Assembly (NCBI GenBank): GCA_963663245.1
Contig: OY760143.1
Coordinates: 1,178,001 to 1,242,000, forward strand
Source of the DNA: JAFGVL01 sp963663245
GTDB taxonomy: Bacteria > Bacteroidota > Bacteroidia > Bacteroidales > Paludibacteraceae
Direction: 5' to 3'
Length of the DNA: 64,000 bases
The notes beneath the pieces were generated by a model. It ran no database searches, was not told the origin of the DNA, and was given only the letters and a program-made list of their open reading frames with translations. Positions within the stretch are counted from its first letter, which is position 1, and the number at the start of each line of letters is the position of its first letter. This document shows positions 41,939 to 50,050 of this stretch, one piece after another. Position numbers and translations under genes: made by a program.

Positions 41939-43702
41939 ATGGAACAATACAATTTATCAGATACGACTAACGAACCCCAAAAAAAGAAAGGGATAGATAC
42001 CATTAAAAAAATAATGGCACTGATGGGAGAGGAACGTCGAAATATGTTTATTGCTCTGTTTGCTATATTGATTAATGCAAGCCTTAATATGATTGCTCCA
42101 ATGCTTATTGGGTATACAATTGATAACTATATTGAAACCAAACAATATGATGGAGTACTACTATATGCTGGCATATTATTGGGGATGTTTATAGTGGTAC
42201 TTTTTACGAGTTACTTACAAACTATTTTAATGGGGAGTGTTGGGCAACGCATGTTATATAACTTGCGTAATCGCTTGTTTAATAAACTACAAGAATTACC
42301 TGTCGATTTTTTCAATCAAAATAAGGCTGGAGATTTAATATCGCGAATTAATAATGATACCGATAAATTAAATCAGTTCTTTTCTCAGTATTTAATGCAG
42401 TTTGTAAATAGTATCTTTTCCATGTTAGGTGCTGCTATTTTTCTACTTTCAATTAATTTGCCCTTAGGCGCAGCTGCTTTATTTCCAGCTTTGCTTGTGT
42501 TGTTATTTACGGCTTTTATATCTCCTTGGGTTAAAACACGTAATGCAGCTAATATGAAAAGTACGGGTGCTATGAGTGCCGAGATTCAAGAGAGTCTAAA
42601 TAACTTTAAGTTAATAGTTGCTTTTAATCGCCGTGATTATTTCCGTAAACGTTTTCAAGAGGTAAATAATGATAACTATTCAACAGGAATAAAGGCCGGG
42701 TTGTCAAGCGCTGTATTTTTACCTACATATGGGTTAGCTGCTAATCTTGGATTGCTAGTTATTCTTGCCTTTGGCATTTATTTAATAACAAAGGGTGATT
42801 TTACAGTAGGGCTTTTAATAAGTTTTCTGGCTTATGTAAATAGCTTTTACAATCCACTTAGACAAATAGCATCTGTATGGGCATATTTTCAAATAGCATT
42901 GGCAGGCTGGGATAGAATTGCTCAAATATTAAATTTAGAAAGTGATTTAGTTATTAATAACAAAAGCTGTGGAAGAACATCAGAAGCATTACTTTCATTT
43001 TATAAAGTGTCTTTTAGTTATTCTGATGATACAGAAGTGCTACATCAAGTAAGTTTCGATTTAGAAAGAGGAAAAACATATGCCTTTGTAGGGCCAACTG
43101 GTGGTGGAAAAACAACTACTGCTAATTTAATGTCACGCTTATACGATGCTACTCGTGGTAGCGTAATTTTTGATGGGAAAGATATCCGCTCTATCTCCCA
43201 TGAAGAGCGTACAAATCGTATAGGTTTTATTTTACAAGATCCATTTTTATTCTCAGGGACAGTCAGAGAAAATATTTTGTATGCAAATTCTAACATGAAA
43301 AATTTTGACAATGAGCAACTAATGCACGCACTTGAAGAAAGCGGATTGGAAAGTTTGTTGAAGGCCTTTGATAAAGGCTTAGATACCCCAATTATGAGTG
43401 TTAATGATAGTATTAGCTTAGGTCAAAAGCAACTCATTGCTTTTATGCGTATGGTATTGCGCAAGCCCGATTTGCTTATCTTGGATGAGGCTACTGCAAA
43501 TATTGATACTATTACAGAACAATTACTCGATACTATTTTACAAAAATTACCTGCTAGCACTACTCTTGTAATAATTGCTCACCGTTTAAATACGATCGAA
43601 AATGCGGATGAAATCTTTTTTGTCAATTCTGGAGAAGTAATTCGTGCTGGTTCGTTGGATGAAGCTATTAAACTATTAATGCAAGGGGAGAAGAATAGTT
43701 AG
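41939..43702 (+). CDS. ABC exporter half, canonical ATP site
   Basis: The product of about 587 residues has a six-span domain and an ATPase with Walker A GPTGGGKTT (from residue 385), Walker B LLILDEATANID (Glu517) and His548 in IIAHRLNT. Its signature is changed to ISLGQ (492-496). Together with the partner this gives one working ATP site (Walker motifs from this subunit, LSGGQ from the partner) and one degenerate site. I prefer ATG 41939 over the in-frame TTG 41930, which overlaps the previous stop. Confidence 0.93.
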   Translation: MEQYNLSDTTNEPQKKKGIDTIKKIMALMGEERRNMFIALFAILINASLNMIAPMLIGYTIDNYIETKQYDGVLLYAGILLGMFIVVLFTSYLQTILMGSVGQRMLYNLRNRLFNKLQELPVDFFNQNKAGDLISRINNDTDKLNQFFSQYLMQFVNSIFSMLGAAIFLLSINLPLGAAALFPALLVLLFTAFISPWVKTRNAANMKSTGAMSAEIQESLNNFKLIVAFNRRDYFRKRFQEVNNDNYSTGIKAGLSSAVFLPTYGLAANLGLLVILAFGIYLITKGDFTVGLLISFLAYVNSFYNPLRQIASVWAYFQIALAGWDRIAQILNLESDLVINNKSCGRTSEALLSFYKVSFSYSDDTEVLHQVSFDLERGKTYAFVGPTGGGKTTTANLMSRLYDATRGSVIFDGKDIRSISHEERTNRIGFILQDPFLFSGTVRENILYANSNMKNFDNEQLMHALEESGLESLLKAFDKGLDTPIMSVNDSISLGQKQLIAFMRMVLRKPDLLILDEATANIDTITEQLLDTILQKLPASTTLVIIAHRLNTIENADEIFFVNSGEVIRAGSLDEAIKLLMQGEKNS

Positions 43703-43703
43703 T

Positions 43704-44300
43704 ATGAATTTTTTAGCACATTTATATTTAAGCAAAGATTTACCGGAAGAAATAGCAGTGGGTAATTTTATGGCAGATGCTGTAAAAGGACAAAATTCTA
43801 TGTCTTTGTATTCGGAAGATATGCAAGCTGGAATTAAACTTCATAGGGCAATTGATAGTTTTACAGATTCACACCAAGTATTTAGACAAGGCACTAAACG
43901 TTTGCATCAAAACTATGGTAAGTTCGCGCCTGTAATTATGGATATTTATTATGATCATATCTTAGCTGTTAACTGGGAGAAGTATGCTGATGTATCTTTA
44001 CAAGAATTTAGTCGTAGTCAATATAAATTACTTACTCGCTACAAATCTCATCTTCCAAATAGGACACGACAATGGTTGAGGTATATGAAATTTGAGAATC
44101 TTTTATATAATTATTCTTCAGAAGAGAAAATAGAAAAAGTTCTAAAACTGATGGATAAACGTACAGCTAATGTCTCTAGGATGGGATCAGCTATCAATGA
44201 ACTTAGATTTTTTAAAGATGAATATACCCAAGAGTTTTATTTGTTTTTTGATGAAATGAAATCATATGTGCGTATTGTTGAGGAATCTATACTTGTTTGA
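43704..44300 (+). CDS. Acyl carrier protein phosphodiesterase (AcpH/DUF479 family)
   Basis: The 198-residue product starts MNFLAHLYLSKDLPEEIAVG and contains GNFMADAVKG and IKLHRAIDSFTDSH, the hallmark motifs of ACP phosphodiesterase, which removes phosphopantetheine from holo-ACP. It starts 2 bp after the ABC exporter stop, suggesting a shared transcript. Confidence 0.88.
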   Translation: MNFLAHLYLSKDLPEEIAVGNFMADAVKGQNSMSLYSEDMQAGIKLHRAIDSFTDSHQVFRQGTKRLHQNYGKFAPVIMDIYYDHILAVNWEKYADVSLQEFSRSQYKLLTRYKSHLPNRTRQWLRYMKFENLLYNYSSEEKIEKVLKLMDKRTANVSRMGSAINELRFFKDEYTQEFYLFFDEMKSYVRIVEESILV

Positions 44301-44479
44301 TAAATAGATTATTATGTTATATTTTTATTTGTTGTTATTGATTTTTTTTGAGTTATTTTTTTAAATTCTATGATTTTAAATTGGATTTGGGTATTTTTGA
44401 ACCTTTATACAATCTGTAAGTATTTTTCTGATTTTAAAATCAGTAAGTCATAATAATTTCGTTAAAAACTATTATTCCC

Positions 44480-46498
44480 ATGAAAAAGCTTTTAATCTTT
44501 CTACTATTTATTTTTACAATTGTTAGTTATAGCAGTGCACAAAAAGTTCGCTGGAGTTATGTAGTCGAAGGTTCCGAAGCGGGTGCAGGTACACCAGTTA
44601 CATTTCAAGAAGGATTTAATGAAAATTGTGCTGCAGTATTAAATGAGAATGAAGAAGGAAAAGAACCTAAAAAGAGAGCTAAGAGTCCAGAGTTTATCAG
44701 TTTTTATTTTATGCCCTTTGATGCCCAGCAAGTAGTTGTCTGCGAAAATTATAATGCAGGAGCTATTGTAAGAGTAGACATTATTATATCTAGTGAAGAT
44801 AAATCTACTGTTGCTTCCAAAACTATTTATCAAGGAGAAGCATCTCCTATAAAAGGGTATAGAATAAATAATTACAATTTTGAGCTTACAAAGAATATAG
44901 TTTGTGTAAATGTATATCTCGACTATAAGAAAATTCCAGGAGTTAATCAGATTGCAGGAGTTGCCCTTACCGATATTGCAGAGAAATATACACCGCAGAT
45001 TAATATTTCAAAAGATAATACTTTCGAGGCAGAAGTGGTATATATGAATGATGATGTCTCAGGTAATTATGATCCAAGTACTCCAATTATTTCTCTAGAT
45101 GGAAAGTATATCTATTTTAGTCACCAGAATGATGAAAACAATAATCAAATATATAGAGCAACTTTAGGAGCAGATGGTAAAATTGCCAAAGTAGAACATA
45201 GTGATTTTAATATCCCATATAAAAAATCAAGTTCTAGTGTGTTGTCATCTATTTCTCAAGATAATAATGTAGGTTATGTAAATGATATGACCTTAGGAAA
45301 GCCCGTTGTATATAAAACCTTCTTAAAGCGAGATAAAAAGGGGAAAATAAAATGGGTCAGAGAGAAGTTGAAAATTAACGACTTTTATTCAGTAAGTCCA
45401 TACTTATTTGATTGTATGAGTTATGATGGTAAGTATTATTTTGTTAATATGGAGAACTTAGAGGATGACAATAAGTATTTCGCTAACGATTTGTATGTAG
45501 GGTTTAGAAATGAAGCCGGCGAGTATGAGAAATTTGTTCATATGGGCTATGATATAAATACTGTTGGAGATGAAATTCCTTGTTTTATGGCAGCAGATAA
45601 TAAGACTTTTGTTTTTGCCAGTTCAGGGCATTTGGGTTATGGAGAAACAGATCTTTATATAACCAAACGCTTAGATGATACTTGGAAAAACTGGAGTCAA
45701 CCAATTAATCTAGGTAATGTTATTAATACAGAAGCATCTGAGAATTATTTTACTATTGACTCTAAATCCGAGTTTGCTTACTTTGTTCGTAATGTTGGAA
45801 AGAAAGCTAACTTAAATAGAATAGAGTTTTATAAGCCAAGAGCCGAAGAGCCGAAGAAAGAAATTATCAAGCCCGATCCGATTATTGTAATTAGGGGAAA
45901 AGTGCTTGATAAGAAAACGAATGAATCACTTCAGGCTGAAATTATTTATACAAATATATTTACTGGAGAAGTTATTGGTAAAGCAACATCTAACGGAGAA
46001 ACTGGAGAGTATGCGGTTGCTCTTCCTGCTGGTAAGTATTATTCTTATTTAGCAAAAGCAGAAAACTATTTGCCGGTTTCTGAAAGTTTTGATGGAAGAG
46101 AAATTACAGAGTCTGCAGTGATTGAAAATGACTTGTATTTAGTTCCTGTAGAAGTAGGACAGACTATTCGTCTTAACAATATCTTCTTTGATACAGCTAA
46201 AGCAATACTGCGACCAGAATCAAATGAAGAGCTTGATAATGTTGTTAAATTGCTTAATAATAGTCCACTGATGGAAATTGCTATTTCTGGACATACAGAT
46301 AATGTAGGTTCAGATGCATCTAATGAGAAACTTTCTGATGATAGAGCAAATGCTGTTAGGTATTATATCGTTTCAAAAGGTATTGCTGGATCGCGTATTA
46401 CAGCAAAAGGTTATGGTGAACTTGTACCTATTGATACTAACGACACTCCTGAAGGCAGACAAATTAATAGACGTGTAGAATTTACGATTGTGAAATAG
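44480..46498 (+). CDS. OmpA family protein with PD40-like repeats
   Basis: The 672-residue product has a signal peptide (ending SYSSAQKV), a middle region with PD40/WD40-like segments (ISLDGKYIYFSHQ, FVFASSGHLGYGETDLYI), a carboxypeptidase-regulatory-like beta domain (VIRGKVLDKKTNESLQAEII), and a C-terminal OmpA domain (IFFDTAKAILRPES, AISGHTDNVGSDASNEKLSD). It should bind peptidoglycan and sit in the periplasm or outer membrane. The architecture resembles the T9SS component PorE, though without the lipobox I would expect, so I do not name it. Confidence 0.88.
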   Translation: MKKLLIFLLFIFTIVSYSSAQKVRWSYVVEGSEAGAGTPVTFQEGFNENCAAVLNENEEGKEPKKRAKSPEFISFYFMPFDAQQVVVCENYNAGAIVRVDIIISSEDKSTVASKTIYQGEASPIKGYRINNYNFELTKNIVCVNVYLDYKKIPGVNQIAGVALTDIAEKYTPQINISKDNTFEAEVVYMNDDVSGNYDPSTPIISLDGKYIYFSHQNDENNNQIYRATLGADGKIAKVEHSDFNIPYKKSSSSVLSSISQDNNVGYVNDMTLGKPVVYKTFLKRDKKGKIKWVREKLKINDFYSVSPYLFDCMSYDGKYYFVNMENLEDDNKYFANDLYVGFRNEAGEYEKFVHMGYDINTVGDEIPCFMAADNKTFVFASSGHLGYGETDLYITKRLDDTWKNWSQPINLGNVINTEASENYFTIDSKSEFAYFVRNVGKKANLNRIEFYKPRAEEPKKEIIKPDPIIVIRGKVLDKKTNESLQAEIIYTNIFTGEVIGKATSNGETGEYAVALPAGKYYSYLAKAENYLPVSESFDGREITESAVIENDLYLVPVEVGQTIRLNNIFFDTAKAILRPESNEELDNVVKLLNNSPLMEIAISGHTDNVGSDASNEKLSDDRANAVRYYIVSKGIAGSRITAKGYGELVPIDTNDTPEGRQINRRVEFTIVK

Positions 46499-46522
46499 AA
46501 AGCTGCTTTTAAGCTTAAGTTA

Positions 46523-46564
46523 GATAACAAAAAAGCCTTCATCTCTGAAGGCTTTTTTGTTATC
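46523..46564 (+). terminator. Strong hairpin terminator of the OmpA gene
   Basis: GATAACAAAAAAGCCTTC and GAAGGCTTTTTTGTTATC form a perfect 18 bp stem with a six-base loop and internal T run. Confidence 0.92.
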
Positions 46565-46746
46565 TAGCTAGGGAGTTTTTCTATACTACCTATCTTAAAA
46601 TAGCATTAGCTATTTCGTTTTATGTGCATAACCTTATAAGCTTATTACCTTCTAAAAATTGAAGACGAACATAAGCTGCTGCTCTAGTTTTTTTTGTAGT
46701 GTTTTTCTGAAATTAAAGGGTTGTAAGCCTTTGATAAATACTAAAT

Positions 46747-46782
46747 AAAAACGCAGACTCTTTAGAGGAATCTGCGTTTTTT
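46747..46782 (-). terminator. Terminator of the Hdr-like operon
   Basis: AAAAACGCAGA and TCTGCGTTTTT pair; on the minus strand a T run follows. It lies 19 bp past the last gene of the operon. The bases between the two terminators hold no gene. Confidence 0.85.
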
Positions 46783-46800
46783 GTTTACTATTTATTCTTA

Positions 46801-47841
46801 CTATTTTACCAATTTGTCGAAATACATGGCAAAGGAGCGGTATAGGAAATGCGTCCATTTACCAAAAGGTACTATAATAACAGCCCATTGTACTAATACA
46901 ATAAGGTGTATTAGGTACAGCCATTTGTTTGTTTCTAAGATGTTTAGGTCAATAAAACCACGTACCATAAAAGCAGTAAAGCCCATTAAGAATAACCATA
47001 TAACAAAAAACCAATCAGAGGGTTGCGAGTGCTTGCTTACTTCCTTATTTTTCTTTACACGACCAGCCATAAAGATGATAGTTATATAAAACACGATAAA
47101 ACTCTCTACATAGCCAAGTATAATAATAAACAGATTGGTGGTAGAAAACCAGTCGAGTGCTACTGTTGTAAATAGTAAAGCAAGGTAACCAAATACCAGT
47201 ATTAGGTGTTGGAACCAACGGCGCTCGTTATCGTCGCAACCAAGGGAGCGTTTCTGTGTAAACATATGTATAAACAACTCGCCCATACTTCTCAGGTAGA
47301 GAGGTATATCTATTTTTTTTGTTTTTTTGAAGGTAGTGTGCCACCACATTCTAATAATATTTGGCAATAGTATTATTGCAAATACAGCCCCAATAGCTAT
47401 CATTTCAAACTGATGTCCGAAGTGAATAATTGTTTCTAAATTGAATTGCTGATTGGCTGCATATATAAGTATACCTACTGCTACAAGCACAAATGCAATA
47501 ATGCTAATAGGAAGAGATTTGTATAGTAACCCTGATAGACCTGTCCAGTCATATTTTGCAGTTAACCATCGACGCAAGCTCATCATTAATTCTCCCGGTT
47601 CTGCTTGTCGTGGGCATTCTACAGAGCACTCGCCACAATAGTAGCACAGCCAAGGTTTCAAAGAGCCTTTAATTTCATTTTCCAAACCTAAACTGCTATA
47701 GCGAAGCATTTCTCGAGGAAACGAAGATTCCTTAGTCGATAGAGAACAGGTAGCCGTACAATTGCCGCAATTAAAGCAAGCTTGGAATTCGTCTACGCCG
47801 TATTTCTTTAGTTCTGTTGTGAATTGGGGATTTATCTTCAT
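46801..47841 (-). CDS. HdrC/QmoC-like iron-sulfur membrane subunit
   Basis: The 346-residue product has two N-terminal [4Fe-4S] motifs (CFNCGNCTATC and CYYCGECSVECP) as in HdrC, followed by five or so spans resembling the cytochrome b-like nitrate-reductase-gamma/HdrE domain (WTGLSGLLYKSLPISIIAFV onward). In Qmo and related complexes such a subunit links soluble Hdr proteins to membrane quinones. It is the last gene of the operon. Confidence 0.88.
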   Translation of the reverse strand: MKINPQFTTELKKYGVDEFQACFNCGNCTATCSLSTKESSFPREMLRYSSLGLENEIKGSLKPWLCYYCGECSVECPRQAEPGELMMSLRRWLTAKYDWTGLSGLLYKSLPISIIAFVLVAVGILIYAANQQFNLETIIHFGHQFEMIAIGAVFAIILLPNIIRMWWHTTFKKTKKIDIPLYLRSMGELFIHMFTQKRSLGCDDNERRWFQHLILVFGYLALLFTTVALDWFSTTNLFIIILGYVESFIVFYITIIFMAGRVKKNKEVSKHSQPSDWFFVIWLFLMGFTAFMVRGFIDLNILETNKWLYLIHLIVLVQWAVIIVPFGKWTHFLYRSFAMYFDKLVK

Positions 47842-47852
47842 AGGGATATGGA

Positions 47853-50048
47853 TTAATTTACTTTATAATAGAAATACTCATCATCTTCGTCGATACCTGT
47901 CGCCGAAATAATACTGTATTTATTCATGGTCATCATATGGTAAGTAACCACCTGTTTCTCTTCGCCAATAGCTTCAGCCACTTCGGGAATTGTTTTTTTA
48001 TCAACACCCATATTGGTTAGAATTGTTTTCCAAAGCTGAGGCATATCTTTCATAAGAGCTGCATTTTCTGCCACTTCGGCATCGCTATTAGCTGCTTTTT
48101 CTTTGATGTCAAAATCGGTAGTGAAACCGTCAATCATGGATTGTATTTCGTTGTCGGTAAATTGTGCAATTTCGATAGCATTACTAGGGCAAACGGGAGC
48201 ACAAATGCCACAACCAGTACATACACCTTTATTAACAGCTGCTATGTTTTTATCACCAGCATCAAATTCATAGATGGCTGTGTAGTCACATACATCAGAG
48301 CATTTGCCACACCACACACAGGCATCGGCATTTACACGGGCAATAATAGGATCGACCGATACAGTACCACTTTTTAATAAAGCGCTAATTTTTGAAGCAG
48401 CGGCTAAAGAGGATTGTACCGACTCGCTTATGTTTTTAGGTCCTTGACACGAACCGCCAATATAAACACCCTTAATTACTGTTTCAACAGGTTTTAGTTT
48501 AGGGTGAATTTCGTTGAAAAATTTATCTCTTCCAATTGGAATTTTAAAGTGTTCTGAAGTTTTAGGAGCATCTTCTCGAGCTACCATTCCAGTAACTAAG
48601 ACAACTAAATCGGCTTCTACTTCTAATTCCTTTTTGGATGTTAGGTGATCAATCACTTTTACGATAGTAGATTTTCCTTCTTGCTCAATTACAGGAGGCG
48701 TTTTTTCATCGTAACGTAAATAGATATCGCCTTGTTTCGACGACTGCTCGTACAATATTTCTTGCTTACCATAGGTTCTAATATCTCTGTAGAAATGGAA
48801 GGTGTTGATGTCATTGTATTTCTCTTTCAATTGTAAAGAGGTATAGATAGTAGAGGTACAGCACTGACGAGAACAGTATTTGTTTTCTCCTTTTTTCTGT
48901 CTGTTACCTACGCAATAGATAAAGGCTACGTTTTTAATGCGTTTGCTTTTATACATTAGCTTCTCTGGAGATAATTCCATTAAGCGTTTGAATTCTGGAA
49001 GCGTTACAACATTGGGATTGGTTAAATAGCCAAATTCACCTTCTGCTGGTTGGTAGTTGTCGTAGCCAGTAGTAACCATTACCGAACCGGCTATCAATGA
49101 TAAAATTTCTTCTTTTTCATTTAGATTAAGTACGGATGAAAATTTTTCGCAGAATTCTGTATCATTTTTTAGCGCATTAATATTCACAACAGGTACATCA
49201 GGTACTGCTGTTGGGTAGTTTTTATAAATAGCCTTACGTTTAATTAAGTTGTAATTAAAGCTATCTGGAATTGTTTTGGAACAAACATCTATCGCTTGTT
49301 TTAATGTTTGTTTATCTCCTTTGCTATTAATATAGCGTGGCATTACTTTTACATCGATATTGAAATTTCCTAAACTGCCCGATACTTTTTCTACAGTAGC
49401 GCCAGTAAATAGAGTAATGTTATTGTATGTTCTAATTTCGTTGTATAAGCTAGCAATTATATCTTTTCCTTTTTGTCCCGACATAAATACTTGGTCGTTT
49501 TGAGCAATGCGACCGCCAACAAAATAATCTTTCTCAATTAAATAAACTTCGTTGCCTACCTTCGCCATTTCTATAGCCGCTTTCATTCCCGATACACCTG
49601 CTCCAATAATTAACACTGATTTTTTTACCGTTAGTTCAATGTTGTCAAGAGATTCTGAATGAGCAACACGATTGATTCCTGCACGAATTAATCCAGCAGC
49701 TTTTACAGTTGCTTCTCTTGGTTTATCAGAGTGAGGCCACGAGCATTGTTCGCGAATATTTACTTGCACATAGTTAGAAGGGTTTAAGCCAGCACGTTCG
49801 GCTACATTTCTAAAGGTATGCAAGTGTAATTTTGGAGAGCAAGAAGCGACTACAATAGCATCCAAATTATGCTCTTTGATATCATCAATCATTTCTTTTT
49901 GATTAGAGTCTGCACAAGCAAACATCACATCTTTAGAAACGACAACGCCATCTTCTTCGTGAAACATTTTTCCGAGTTGTTCTACATCTACATAGTCGGA
50001 AATGTTACCACCACAATGACAAATATATACGCCTATTCGTTGTTTCAT
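47853..50048 (-). CDS. HdrA-like flavoprotein with C-terminal ferredoxin and winged-helix-like part
   Basis: The 731-residue product begins IGVYICHCGGNISDYVDVEQ, the typical N-terminus of HdrA, with further cysteines FACADSN and SCSPKLH. An FAD Rossmann fold follows (VLIIGAGVSGMKAAIEMA). Two ferredoxin clusters are present: CVWCGKCSDVC and CTGCGICAPVCP. The last 80 residues, with IPEVAEAIGEEKQVVTYHMM and TMNKYSIISATG, look like a winged helix, an unusual tail. It lies between HdrC/QmoC-like and HdrA/GltD-like genes, so it probably forms a complex with them. Confidence 0.88.
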   Translation of the reverse strand: MKQRIGVYICHCGGNISDYVDVEQLGKMFHEEDGVVVSKDVMFACADSNQKEMIDDIKEHNLDAIVVASCSPKLHLHTFRNVAERAGLNPSNYVQVNIREQCSWPHSDKPREATVKAAGLIRAGINRVAHSESLDNIELTVKKSVLIIGAGVSGMKAAIEMAKVGNEVYLIEKDYFVGGRIAQNDQVFMSGQKGKDIIASLYNEIRTYNNITLFTGATVEKVSGSLGNFNIDVKVMPRYINSKGDKQTLKQAIDVCSKTIPDSFNYNLIKRKAIYKNYPTAVPDVPVVNINALKNDTEFCEKFSSVLNLNEKEEILSLIAGSVMVTTGYDNYQPAEGEFGYLTNPNVVTLPEFKRLMELSPEKLMYKSKRIKNVAFIYCVGNRQKKGENKYCSRQCCTSTIYTSLQLKEKYNDINTFHFYRDIRTYGKQEILYEQSSKQGDIYLRYDEKTPPVIEQEGKSTIVKVIDHLTSKKELEVEADLVVLVTGMVAREDAPKTSEHFKIPIGRDKFFNEIHPKLKPVETVIKGVYIGGSCQGPKNISESVQSSLAAASKISALLKSGTVSVDPIIARVNADACVWCGKCSDVCDYTAIYEFDAGDKNIAAVNKGVCTGCGICAPVCPSNAIEIAQFTDNEIQSMIDGFTTDFDIKEKAANSDAEVAENAALMKDMPQLWKTILTNMGVDKKTIPEVAEAIGEEKQVVTYHMMTMNKYSIISATGIDEDDEYFYYKVN

Positions 50049-50050
50049 AA

